Shown here one piece after another: positions 30,745-40,210 of a DNA stretch of 64,000 nucleotides. The stretch comes from Pseudomonadota bacterium (GTDB lineage: Bacteria; Pseudomonadota; Gammaproteobacteria; JAADHS01). The notes beneath the pieces are model-generated. The model was not told the DNA's origin, did no database searches, and worked only from the letters and a program-made list of their open reading frames with translations. Numbering within the stretch: the first letter of the stretch is position 1; the number at the start of each line of letters is the position of its first letter. Made by a program: the position numbers and the translations under genes. The DNA is taken from contig JAKACW010000023.1 in assembly GCA_021821045.1 (NCBI GenBank), positions 1 through 64,000 of the forward strand. Reading direction: 5' to 3'.

Positions 30745-33500
30745 GCGTACGCACGCTGGCGAGTATATGGCTGAGCCAGTTGTTCCCCTTCCGCGGGCGC
30801 TTTGTCGACTGCAATGCCCAGACCCTGCGCGCCGACGCCGAGGCGGGCGTGACCGGCGCCATACTGGCGCTGCCGCAAGCCATCGCGTTGGCGACGCTTG
30901 CCGGCATGCCGCCGGAGTATGGCATCTACGCCAGTGTTTTTCCCGTGATCATCGCCGCCCTGTGGGGGTCGTCGTATCACGTGCTTGCCGGACCCAACAC
31001 GGCGCTGTCGGTATTGATCGCCGCATCCATCGCGCCGTTGGCCAGTCCCGGCACGGATGACTACATTCACTTCGTGCTCATGCTCACGTTCATGGCCGGC
31101 ATTATTCAGTTGGCCGTTGGCTTGGCGCGTCTTGGAACGTTGTTGGATTTCATTTCCCATACGGTCGTCGTCGCGCTGGTAACGTCAGTGGCCATGATCA
31201 TCGTCGTTCAGGCCGGCGCGACGTTTCTGGGCGTGCTGTCCAACCTGGATGAACCGTTTTTTGTTCGCGCATACCAGCTTGCCCATGACATTGCTCGAGC
31301 CAATCCATTCGCGGTTGCGGTGGGAGCCGTGACGCTGGCGGCGGGTTTCATCGCCAAGCGCTTTTGGCGTCGCTACGCCCTGGTCATCGCCGTGGTGTCG
31401 GGCAGCCTGTTCTCCTACGGACTCAATCTCGCGTTTGGTCCGGCGACGACGCAAATCGAATTGTTGGGCCGCATCGACATTTCGCCCTGGCCGTTCCAAT
31501 TGCCGACGGTGGGCATGCAAACGGCCCATACGCTGAGCGGGCTTATCGGCAGCGCGTTTTCCGTGGCGGCCTTGGGATTGATGTTGACGGTGATCATGGC
31601 GCGCGCGATTGCGGCCCGATCGGGCCAGGTTATCGATACGCACCAGGAAGTCGTGGGACAAGGCGTGGCCAACATCATCGGCCCGTTCTTTCTCAGCTTC
31701 GCCGGCTCGGGTTCGGTCAACCGCAGCATGGCGCACTACGATGCGGGTGCCCGCACGCCGCTGGCGGCGATTTTTACCGCTGTGCTGTTGGCGGCATTGG
31801 TGCTCGTCGCCGGTGACATCATCGCCTATTTGCCCATGCCGGCGGTGGGCGGCGCGTTGATCCTGGTGGGGCTCGGACTGGTCGATTGGCGGGAGCTGCA
31901 CCAAGTCTTGCGCCCCAGGCGCGAGGCCGGCGTTTTCGCCGCCACCGTGCTGGTAACCTTGTTTTTCGGCTTGAACAGCGGAGTCGCGGCCGGCCTTCTG
32001 CTGTCGCTTGTCTTCTATTTGCTCCAATCTTCGGCACCGTCGGTTCGCATAAAGGAGTTTCAACGCAAAGACGGCCGCGAAATGCTGTCGGTCACCATCG
32101 CGGGCGATCTGTTCTTCGGTTCAGTTCATCATGTGGAGCGTCTGCTGGAATCGATCCGCAAACGGGACCGGGGGCGCGGCGTTCTAGTTCTGAAACTCGA
32201 TCAAGTGAACTACATCGATGCCTCCGGCGCAATGTTGCTGGCGGCGGAGTTGCGGCGACGGCGCAGTCGCGGCGGCGATTTGTTCATCGTCAACCAGGAC
32301 ACCCGCAAAGTTTCGACGTTGCTGGACAAGCTGCTGGATCATCACCAGTTCGACCGCGGCCATGTGATCGATCTGCGCCATCTCTCCCGCACCTTGCGCA
32401 CCAATCGCCATTTCGCCCATTTGCCAAAGGATCAAGTCTTGGCGTTGTTGGAGCGTTCCGAGCTGCGCAGCGTGGCGGCGGGCGGCAGCGTGTTCGCGGA
32501 CGACGAGGCCAGCCAAACCCTGCTGCTGCTCAACGGCACGTTGGAGATCTGCCATGCCTGGCAGGAACGCGCCGACCAGAGAGGAACCCACTGTTGGCGT
32601 CTCAGCGCGGAAGGCGCCGACAGTCCGCCGCAAGTATTGTTCACGGCCAACAAATCGACGGCGGTCAAGGCGGTCACCAACTCCCAGGTGATGATATTGA
32701 ACAACGACACCATCGATGAAGTCGCGGGGTGGGTGCAGCGCTTTGCCGCCGAGCCGCGGGAAAAGCCGCAAACACGGCGGCGCGCGGGGTTGATCAAAGA
32801 CGTTAGTGTGTTGCGGCAGTTGCCGCTGGACAACGTGTCGTTGGCCATCGAGCAAATGGTCGAGCGCACTGTGAATGCCGGCGAGGTGATCGTGAATGAA
32901 GGCGAAGAAGGCGACGCCTACTATGTGATCGAAGAAGGCGAGGCGGAGGTGTGGCGTACCGACGCGCGAACACATGAGCCGGTTTGTGTCGCCCATTTGG
33001 GACTGGGCGACGCCTTCGGCGAGGAGGCGCTGCTGCAGGGCGGCGTGCGCAACGCGACGGTGCGCATGGTCACCCCGGGGCGGCTATTGTCGCTGTCGCG
33101 CGAGCAGTTTCAGTCCCTGGTGCGGCCGTGGATGGTTCAGGAGCTCGATGCGGAGGACGTTTATCGGGACATGCAGAAGGGCCGCTGCAAGATCATCGAT
33201 TGCCGCTACGAATTCGAATACGCCGAAAGTCATATCCCCGGCGCAGTGTGCGTGCCGCTGGACCATTTGCGAGAGCGCATGACGGAGTTCGATCCGCGCG
33301 AGACCTACGTCGTGTATTGTCAGACCGGCAGGCGCAGCGCGTCGGCGGCGTTCTTGATGCGCGAGCGCTACATCAAGGCGTTTTCGCTGCGCGGCGGGCT
33401 GTACAACTGGCCGTATGCGCTGACGGATGAAGCGGATGAGGCGAAGAATGCATCGAAAAAAGAGTCGAACAAGGAGTCGCATCAGGGTGCGAGCGAATGA
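30741..33500 (+). CDS. SulP-family transporter with STAS, cyclic-nucleotide-binding-like and rhodanese domains
   Basis: SulP membrane domain (GPNTALSVLIAAS), STAS (VLKLDQVNYIDASGAMLLAAEL), CNB cassette FGEEALLQGGVRNATV, rhodanese loop YCQTGRRSASAA. Start set at ATG 30741. Confidence 0.9.
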   Translation: MSVRTLASIWLSQLFPFRGRFVDCNAQTLRADAEAGVTGAILALPQAIALATLAGMPPEYGIYASVFPVIIAALWGSSYHVLAGPNTALSVLIAASIAPLASPGTDDYIHFVLMLTFMAGIIQLAVGLARLGTLLDFISHTVVVALVTSVAMIIVVQAGATFLGVLSNLDEPFFVRAYQLAHDIARANPFAVAVGAVTLAAGFIAKRFWRRYALVIAVVSGSLFSYGLNLAFGPATTQIELLGRIDISPWPFQLPTVGMQTAHTLSGLIGSAFSVAALGLMLTVIMARAIAARSGQVIDTHQEVVGQGVANIIGPFFLSFAGSGSVNRSMAHYDAGARTPLAAIFTAVLLAALVLVAGDIIAYLPMPAVGGALILVGLGLVDWRELHQVLRPRREAGVFAATVLVTLFFGLNSGVAAGLLLSLVFYLLQSSAPSVRIKEFQRKDGREMLSVTIAGDLFFGSVHHVERLLESIRKRDRGRGVLVLKLDQVNYIDASGAMLLAAELRRRRSRGGDLFIVNQDTRKVSTLLDKLLDHHQFDRGHVIDLRHLSRTLRTNRHFAHLPKDQVLALLERSELRSVAAGGSVFADDEASQTLLLLNGTLEICHAWQERADQRGTHCWRLSAEGADSPPQVLFTANKSTAVKAVTNSQVMILNNDTIDEVAGWVQRFAAEPREKPQTRRRAGLIKDVSVLRQLPLDNVSLAIEQMVERTVNAGEVIVNEGEEGDAYYVIEEGEAEVWRTDARTHEPVCVAHLGLGDAFGEEALLQGGVRNATVRMVTPGRLLSLSREQFQSLVRPWMVQELDAEDVYRDMQKGRCKIIDCRYEFEYAESHIPGAVCVPLDHLRERMTEFDPRETYVVYCQTGRRSASAAFLMRERYIKAFSLRGGLYNWPYALTDEADEAKNASKKESNKESHQGASE

Positions 33501-33506
33501 TTAAGC

Positions 33507-33576
33507 GAAGAATCGCGGAATGATCCGCTCCCACGCACTGTGCCAAGGGGTTGTGGGAGCGGATCATTCCGCGATG
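33507..33576. repeat. REP-like pair
   Basis: gaagaatcgcggaatgatccgctcccac ... tgtgggagcggatcattccgcgat. Confidence 0.9.
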
Positions 33577-33599
33577 CGTCGCCCGAACGAGGCGTGAAT

Positions 33600-33989
33600 A
33601 TGAGTGACAACCTAGTCTGCTGGCGCTGCGGCGCATCGTTGGACGAACTGCCGTTTCCGTTCAGTCGCACGGCCGACTGCCCCAAGTGCAACGCCGATCT
33701 ATACGTCTGCAAGATGTGCCGCTGGTACGATCCGCGCGTGACCAAACAATGCCGTGAGCCGGTCGCCGAGGAAGTGAAGAACAAGGAGCGGGCCAACTTC
33801 TGCGGCTACTATGAGGCCCGAGAGAGTGCCTATCAGGAGCGGGATGTCCGGGCCGAGGATGCGGCGCGGGCCCAACTGGATGCGCTGTTCGGCGGTGGCG
33901 ACGGCAAGGCGGCGCCCGCGCCTGACGCGTCCCGTGAGGCTTTGGACGATCTGTTCCGCAAGCCGGCGGCCCCAGATGACAAGAAATAA
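33600..33989 (+). CDS. Small zinc-ribbon-like protein of unknown function
   Basis: CWRCGASLDELPFPFSRTADCPKCNADLYVCKMCRWYDPRVTKQC; ATG at 33600. Confidence 0.75.
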   Translation: MSDNLVCWRCGASLDELPFPFSRTADCPKCNADLYVCKMCRWYDPRVTKQCREPVAEEVKNKERANFCGYYEARESAYQERDVRAEDAARAQLDALFGGGDGKAAPAPDASREALDDLFRKPAAPDDKK

Positions 33990-36054
33990 GGTTCGTCGCG
34001 CATTTATTATCGGCGGCGACGACGACCGGCCGTGGAAGACGGTTCGCCGCGTTCTCGCGGGCAGCGATGCTGCGGACGTGATCGTTGTCGCGACCGAGAA
34101 TATTGCCGGATTCTCCGTTGCCGATCCGACGCGGGCGAAAGCCCTGTTGGGCCGCGAGTTTGACGCGGTTGTGTTCGACGCCCGCGCGGACTTGGACGCC
34201 GATGCATTGGGCGGGATCAGCGGCACCGTGCGCGGCGGCGGGTCATTGATGATTGTCGTTCCCAGTGGGGCGTGCATCGAGTCCGGGTCGTCGCATTTCT
34301 TGCGCCGCTTGGTGCGAACCGCCCGCGCTGCACCGGGCGTGATCTGTTTCTTCGAACATGACGACCTACCCCGAGTGATCCCGCCTGCGCCGAGCGCGAC
34401 GTCTTCTCACCCGCACTCCGATGGCGAAACCGCCGATCAGCGCCGGGCGATCGAGGCTGTGCATCGCGTTGCGCTGGGGCATCGCCGGCGGCCCGCGGTG
34501 TTGCTGGCCGATCGTGGTCGGGGCAAGTCCGCCGCGTTGGGTATCGCGGCAGCAGAATTGTTGCAGCGTGGCCAGTCGCGCATCGTGGTCACCGCGCCGC
34601 GGCCGCAAGCAGTTGACGTGCTATTTCGACATTTGCGCCGCGTACTAAACGCGCCGGAAGGCTCGAGCGAGGTGCGGGTCGTTCGCGTCAACGACGGCGA
34701 GTGCCGGTTCGTGCCGCCGGACGAGTTGCTGCGCAATCCGGTCGAGGCCGATCTGGTGCTGGTGGACGAGGCGGCGGGTATTCCCGTGGCCATGCTGGCC
34801 GCGCTGCTGCGGCGCTACGCCCGCATCGCATTCGCCACGACGGTGCACGGCTACGAAGGGTCGGGGCGCGGTTTTGTTTTGCACTTCAATCGCGTGCTGG
34901 ATCAACTCGCGCCGGGGTGGCGCCAGGAAACCTTGAGCACGCCCATGCGCTGGGCGGCCGACGATCCGCTGGAGCAGTGGATCAATGATGCCTTGCTGCT
35001 CAATGCGGAGTATGCCGCGTTGGAGGCGCCAAATTTGCCGATTTCTGTCGAGCGCTTCGAACGATCGCATTTGGCCGAGCGCGAGGAGATTCTAAAGCCC
35101 TTGGTCGGGTTATTGGTGCAGGCTCACTATCGAACGACCCCCGACGACTTGCGCCGGATGCTGGACGATGAGCGCATCGATGTTTGGGGTGCAAGGGACG
35201 CCCAAGCGCGCGTCGTCGGCGCGACGTTGGCAGCGCGGGAGGGGCCATTGGACACGAACGTCGCGGATGCCGTGCGGGAGGGACGGAGACGGGTCCATGG
35301 CCAGCTTCTGCCCCAATCGTTGTTGTTTCACTGCGGGATCGTGGAAGCGGGCGCCTTGTCCTTCAAGCGCATCGTGCGCATCGCGGTGCATCCGCAGTGT
35401 CGCCGGCAACATATCGGACGCTCGCTGGTGGAACGGCTGGCGAACGAAGCGGCGGTCGAAGCGGTTGATGTCATTGGCGCCAGTTTCGCCGCCGACGCCG
35501 ACTCCATCGCGTTCTGGCGCGCCTGCGGCTGCATGCCGGCGCGGTTGGGCATTACGGCGGACCACGCCAGCGGGCTGCGCTCGCTGATCGTCCTGCGTGG
35601 CGTGAGCGAAGCGGGCCGAAGATTCGCGAGCGAGGCGCAACGACGGTTCGCTGCAACATTCCTGCACGGTCTTGCCGACCAGTGGCGGGACGTGGACTCG
35701 GCATTGGTGATGACGTTGCTTGGCTTCATGCCGGCGGGCGTGTCCGGGGTTGACGATCAACACCAGGAACAGTTGAACGCCTTCGCTAGCGCCCAGGGCC
35801 ACTACGACCCCTGTGCTGCTGCGTTGTGGCAACTGTGCGCGACGCATTTGGCCGGCGCTTTCAACGACGGAGCGCTGGATGCCGAGCATGCGCAGGCGTT
35901 GGTCTGCAAAGTATTGCAGAAGCACCGGTGGACTGCGTTAGCCGAACGCCTCGGAGTCAGCGGCAAGCGCGAGGCGGAACAGCGCGTGCGCGAAGCGGCG
36001 GCGGTATTGTTGCGTTATGCGGTAAGGCAGAGTGACCACGAAGAATCGCGGTAG
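33976..36054 (+). CDS. tmcA: tRNA(Met) cytidine acetyltransferase TmcA
   Basis: Walker-like LLADRGRGKSAALGIA, LVDEAAGIPVAMLAALL, GYEGSGRGF, GNAT region RIAVHPQCRRQHIGRSLV. Start set at ATG 33976. Confidence 0.92.
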   Translation: MTRNKVRRAFIIGGDDDRPWKTVRRVLAGSDAADVIVVATENIAGFSVADPTRAKALLGREFDAVVFDARADLDADALGGISGTVRGGGSLMIVVPSGACIESGSSHFLRRLVRTARAAPGVICFFEHDDLPRVIPPAPSATSSHPHSDGETADQRRAIEAVHRVALGHRRRPAVLLADRGRGKSAALGIAAAELLQRGQSRIVVTAPRPQAVDVLFRHLRRVLNAPEGSSEVRVVRVNDGECRFVPPDELLRNPVEADLVLVDEAAGIPVAMLAALLRRYARIAFATTVHGYEGSGRGFVLHFNRVLDQLAPGWRQETLSTPMRWAADDPLEQWINDALLLNAEYAALEAPNLPISVERFERSHLAEREEILKPLVGLLVQAHYRTTPDDLRRMLDDERIDVWGARDAQARVVGATLAAREGPLDTNVADAVREGRRRVHGQLLPQSLLFHCGIVEAGALSFKRIVRIAVHPQCRRQHIGRSLVERLANEAAVEAVDVIGASFAADADSIAFWRACGCMPARLGITADHASGLRSLIVLRGVSEAGRRFASEAQRRFAATFLHGLADQWRDVDSALVMTLLGFMPAGVSGVDDQHQEQLNAFASAQGHYDPCAAALWQLCATHLAGAFNDGALDAEHAQALVCKVLQKHRWTALAERLGVSGKREAEQRVREAAAVLLRYAVRQSDHEESR

Positions 36055-36264
36055 GAAACCGCTCCCACGGGGGGTCGCGCAAAAGTCGTGGGAGCGGATT
36101 ATTCCGCGATTGAATCGGTGTGGGCGGAGCAGCGGACGAAGAATCGCGGTAGGAAACCTTTCCCACAGGGAATCGCGCAAAAGTCGTGGGAGCGGATTAT
36201 TCCGCGATAGAATCGGTGCGGGCGGAGCAGCGGACGAAGAATCGCGGTAGGAAACCGCTCCCAC
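36039..36264. repeat. REP-like array, five alternating arms with exact 98-bp period
   Basis: aagaatcgcg begins at 36041, 36139 and 36237; overlaps the tmcA stop codon. Confidence 0.93.
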
Positions 36265-36274
36265 AAACGGGCGC

Positions 36275-37861
36275 TCAGCCGAGGTGACGCGATTGGCGGG
36301 AGGATAGCGACTTCTCCGCGCTTTGCGGGCGAGATTTCGGCAAGGGGCTGGTGTCTAAGAAACTCGGCCGTCCTTTGAGCCCGCTGCGTTCGAAATCGAT
36401 TTGCAGGACGTGGTCCGCGTCCCGTCTAGCGACGTCCAGCACCTCGGTCAAGGCGCGGTGCACCATGTCGAACAAACGCATCAACGCAATGCCGTGGGTC
36501 TGACCGCCGTTGGCGTGGATCCAATCGCTCAATTGCATGAAGCGCGCGAACGGCGCATCGGCCAATAGCAGCGACTTCGTCGCGCTGAAGCGCCCGGAGT
36601 TGGCGATCATGTCCCAGTAGCGCGCAAAGCGCTGAATACGCTGCAGCGTTTGAAAACTCATATCGCGCGTCGAGAGAATGTTGTAGGGCGGCGCGGGATT
36701 GAAGCGCAGGTCGAACGCTTGCGTATGGCGGGCGATGGGCGCGCCGCGCAGGCGTTTCAAAATGCCCACCTGAATCTCGTGCGGGTCGCAGGCGTTCAAT
36801 TGATCGAAACCGCGTCCGAAGCTCGTCAAATCCTCGCCCGGCAGTCCGGCGATCAGGTCGACGTGAAGATGGGCGTGACTGTGCTGACGGAGCCAGCGCA
36901 GATTGTCCAACGACTTGGCGTTGTCTTGACGGCGGGAGATATGGTCCTGCACCGTGGGATTGAGTGTCTGAATGCCGATCTCGAATTGCAGACTGCCGGC
37001 GGGAAAACGGGCGATGAGATTTTTCAGGCGATCCGGCAGCCGATCGGGGATGACCTCGAAGTGCAAGAACAGCCGCTCATCCAGCCGGTCGAGGAAAAAC
37101 TGCAGGATGCGCTCGCCGGTTTCCACTTTGAGATTGAAGGTACGATCGACGAACTTGAAATGACGCACGTCGCGCCGATGCAGACGGTCCATCGCAGCGA
37201 GAAAACGCTCCAGGTCGAACGGCCACGCTGTTTTGTCCAGCGCCGACAAACAAAACTCGCACTTGAATGGGCAGCCGCGGGAGGCCTCGACGTAAATCAA
37301 GCGGTGGGCGATATCTTCCTCGGTGTACTCATCGTAGGGCAGCGCGAGATCGGTCGGCGCAACGAAGGCGGATTCGACGATCTTGTTCTTGGGGCGCGCG
37401 CCGCCCATGATGTCGCGGCACAGGCGAGCGAATGACTGGTCCGCCGCGCCGGTGATCAAATAATCGGCGTGGTCGGTCAACGGCTGCTCGGTCCATTCGT
37501 AACTGACTTCGGGGCCGCCGACGATGAGAATGATCTCGGGCGCGATGCGTTTCAGCAGCGCCGCGACTTCCGTGACTTGCGCGACATTCCAGATGTACAC
37601 GCCGAATCCGATGATCGTTGGGTTTAGCGCCAACAATTGCTCGGCGATGTCGGCCGGCGCCTGGTTGATGATGAACTCCTTGATCGACGTCTGCGCCTGA
37701 AGGTTGCCCATATTGGCGCGCAGGTAGCGCAGCCCGAGGGAGGCGTGGATGTAGCGGGCGTTGAGGGTGGTAAGGACAATAGTCAATTTAGGATAACCTG
37801 TGGTGGTGTCAGTGACGCCGCGTAGCACAAAGAATCGCGGAATAATCCGCTCCCACAACAA
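36275..37861 (-). CDS. B12-binding-domain radical SAM protein (DUF4080-like C-terminus)
   Basis: TIVLTTLNARYIHASLGLRYLRANM; EASRGCPFKCEFCLSALD (CxxxCxxC). The first ~12 residues of the ORF translate a REP arm, so the true start is probably at or near MTDTT. Confidence 0.85.
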   Translation of the reverse strand: MLWERIIPRFFVLRGVTDTTTGYPKLTIVLTTLNARYIHASLGLRYLRANMGNLQAQTSIKEFIINQAPADIAEQLLALNPTIIGFGVYIWNVAQVTEVAALLKRIAPEIILIVGGPEVSYEWTEQPLTDHADYLITGAADQSFARLCRDIMGGARPKNKIVESAFVAPTDLALPYDEYTEEDIAHRLIYVEASRGCPFKCEFCLSALDKTAWPFDLERFLAAMDRLHRRDVRHFKFVDRTFNLKVETGERILQFFLDRLDERLFLHFEVIPDRLPDRLKNLIARFPAGSLQFEIGIQTLNPTVQDHISRRQDNAKSLDNLRWLRQHSHAHLHVDLIAGLPGEDLTSFGRGFDQLNACDPHEIQVGILKRLRGAPIARHTQAFDLRFNPAPPYNILSTRDMSFQTLQRIQRFARYWDMIANSGRFSATKSLLLADAPFARFMQLSDWIHANGGQTHGIALMRLFDMVHRALTEVLDVARRDADHVLQIDFERSGLKGRPSFLDTSPLPKSRPQSAEKSLSSRQSRHLG

Positions 37862-37902
37862 GAAGGTTTGTGTTGTGGGAGCGGATGCTTCCGCGATTCT
37901 TG
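37829..37902. repeat. REP-like pair
   Basis: aagaatcgcggaataatccgctcccac ... tgtgggagcggatgcttccgcgattcttg. Confidence 0.9.
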
Positions 37903-37906
37903 CGAA

Positions 37907-38722
37907 TCAATCGCCGTGGTTTGCATCGGGCGCCGCCTTGAGCCGCTTCGCGACCGTCTTATTGACCGCCCGCGAAGCCGCCATCATGCCGAACACCGCG
38001 GTCACATAGGTCACCGAGCCGTAACCGAACTGGCAATCCAATGTCACACCGTGAATGCCGGGTTTTTCGCAGCTCACGCTGCCATCGGGCTTGGGGTAGA
38101 GCTTTTGTTGGGTGGAAAACACGCATTCGACGCCGAAGCTGCGCTTGGGATTTTGCGTGAAGCCGTAGCGTTCTCGCAGCCGCGCTCGCACCCTGGCCGC
38201 CAGCGGATCGTGGTGAGTGCGGCTTAGATCGGCGATGGTGATTTTGGTCGGGTCGGTGACGCCGCCCGCGCCGCCGGTGGTGACGATCGGAATCTTGCGC
38301 CGCTTGCAGTGATTGATTAGGCCGGACTTGAACTTGATGCTGTCCATGGCATCGACGATGTAGTCATACCCACGCTCGGGCGCGAGGTAATCCTCAAGGT
38401 TGGTGAGATTCACGAAATCGTCGATGACGGTTACGCGGCAGTCGGGATTGATGCCGTGAACGCGCTTTTCCATCACGGCCCATTTCTTCTCGCCCACGGT
38501 GTCCGACAGCGCGTGCAACTGGCGATTGACGTTCGACAGCGAGACCTCGTCGTAGTCGATGAGGGTGAGCTGTCCGACTCCGGTGCGCGCCAGGGCTTCC
38601 ACCGCCCACGAGCCCACGCCGCCCAATCCGATGACGCAGACGTGCATGTGGCGCACAATAGCGACGCCGTCGCGGCCATACAAACGCGCAATACTGGCGA
38701 AACGGTGTTGATAATCGCTCAT
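37907..38722 (-). CDS. tcdA: tRNA threonylcarbamoyladenosine dehydratase (TcdA/CsdL)
   Basis: CVIGLGGVGSWAVEALARTGVGQLTLIDYDEVSLSNVNRQ ThiF-type fold; GSVTYVTAVFGMMAASRAV. Confidence 0.93.
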   Translation of the reverse strand: MSDYQHRFASIARLYGRDGVAIVRHMHVCVIGLGGVGSWAVEALARTGVGQLTLIDYDEVSLSNVNRQLHALSDTVGEKKWAVMEKRVHGINPDCRVTVIDDFVNLTNLEDYLAPERGYDYIVDAMDSIKFKSGLINHCKRRKIPIVTTGGAGGVTDPTKITIADLSRTHHDPLAARVRARLRERYGFTQNPKRSFGVECVFSTQQKLYPKPDGSVSCEKPGIHGVTLDCQFGYGSVTYVTAVFGMMAASRAVNKTVAKRLKAAPDANHGD

Positions 38723-39483
38723 TGAATTCCCAATACGGCGCAGGAGTTGCGGGTGGTGGCGGCGGCGATGGCTTGCGGTGTCGCGTTGCGAAGTGCGGCG
38801 AGAACCTGCAGCGATTCGACGATGTACTCGGGATCGTTGCGCTCACCCCGGTGATTCGACACCACCATGTCCGGTGCGTCGGTCTCCAGCACGATGGCTT
38901 CCAGCGGCAGTTCGACGGCCAGCGCGCGGATGCGGTTGGAGCGGTCATAAGTCAGGGTGCCGCCGAAGCCGAGTCTGAAGCCCAGATCGATATATTGTTG
39001 AGCTTGCTGCATGCTGCCGTTGAAGGCATGGGCGAAACCGCCGCGCACTTTGATGCGGCGCAATGTTGCCAGCACTTGATCGTGGGCCTTGCGAACGTGC
39101 AGTACGACGGGCAGGTCGGCAGCGCGGGCCAAACGAAGATGTGCTTCAAACAACGTCTGTTGTTTGCCGCGGTCCAGACCGGGAACGAAGAAGTCCAAGC
39201 CAATCTCGCCTACGGCCGCGGGTTTCGCCTCGGCGATCTGGGCCGCAACGAAGTCGACATCCTCCGGGCGATGCTGCTCCACATAAACCGGGTGGAGACC
39301 CAATGCCGGATAAAACCCAGGCTCGGCGCGACACAGGGCGAGCAGGGCGGGGATACCGGCAGCGTCCACCGCCGGCACCAGCATGCGAGTGACTCCGGCA
39401 CGCCGCGCCGCCGCGATGACGGCTGCCCGATCAGGCGCGAATTCGGCGACGTCGATGTGGCAATGGGTGTCAAAAAGTTCCAT
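38719..39483 (-). CDS. TatD family metal-dependent hydrolase
   Basis: MELFDTHCHIDVAEF; AVGEIGLDF; LETDAPDM. Start set at 39483. Confidence 0.92.
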   Translation of the reverse strand: MELFDTHCHIDVAEFAPDRAAVIAAARRAGVTRMLVPAVDAAGIPALLALCRAEPGFYPALGLHPVYVEQHRPEDVDFVAAQIAEAKPAAVGEIGLDFFVPGLDRGKQQTLFEAHLRLARAADLPVVLHVRKAHDQVLATLRRIKVRGGFAHAFNGSMQQAQQYIDLGFRLGFGGTLTYDRSNRIRALAVELPLEAIVLETDAPDMVVSNHRGERNDPEYIVESLQVLAALRNATPQAIAAATTRNSCAVLGIQ

Positions 39484-39542
39484 GGTGAAATTGTACGCTG
39501 TCGGCGAGTTTGAGAGAATCAAGCCAGAGAAGGACGAACGAT

Positions 39543-39899
39543 ATGCGCACCCATTACGCCGAAATCCCCGAGTTTGTGACCAAAGACGGCTCCATCATTC
39601 GCGAATTGATGCATCCGCAGCAACACGGCAACCGCCAGCAAAGCTTGGCGGAAGCCATCGTGCCGCCCGGGACGTCCACGCTGCTGCACGTGCACCGCCA
39701 AACCGAGGAGATTTACTATTTCACGGGTGGCCGCGGCCGGATGCGCTTGGGTGATGCGCAGTTCGACGTGGCGCGCGGGGACACGGTGTGCATCCTGCCG
39801 GGAACGCCTCACAATCTGACCAACGATGGACCGGAGCCGTTGGTGTTGTTGTGCGCCTCGTCGCCGGCTTACAGCCATGAGGATACGGAGCTGGTATAA
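39543..39899 (+). CDS. Cupin-domain protein
   Basis: HVHRQTEEIYYFTGGRGRMRLGDAQFDVARGDTVCILPGTPHNLTN. Confidence 0.9.
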   Translation: MRTHYAEIPEFVTKDGSIIRELMHPQQHGNRQQSLAEAIVPPGTSTLLHVHRQTEEIYYFTGGRGRMRLGDAQFDVARGDTVCILPGTPHNLTNDGPEPLVLLCASSPAYSHEDTELV

Positions 39900-39909
39900 G
39901 CGTCGGGGA

Positions 39910-40019
39910 AAAGAATCGCGGAATAATCCGCTCCCACAGCGGACTGCGCCTCGTCTTGTGGGAGCGGTTTCCTACCGCGATTCTTCGCCGGGTCAATCGC
40001 GGAATAATCCGCTCCCACC
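39910..40019. repeat. REP-like triple
   Basis: aagaatcgcggaataatccgctcccac / tgtgggagcggtttcctaccgcgattctt / tcaatcgcggaataatccgctcccac. Confidence 0.9.
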
Positions 40020-40210
40020 GGTATGTGTGAGCAGTTTGCTGCTGCGAGTTTTGCTCTTGTCGCAATTTAGAAACAGTCCAAATGGCTCGAAGTATCAGGA
40101 CACGCTAATGTGCTCCGCCCATCGTGCATGCGCGGATTGAAATTGCACAAAACATGCTGTAGTTTCTCCAACCGCAGTTAAGCCAATAACACTGGGAGGA
40201 AAGCTGTCTC

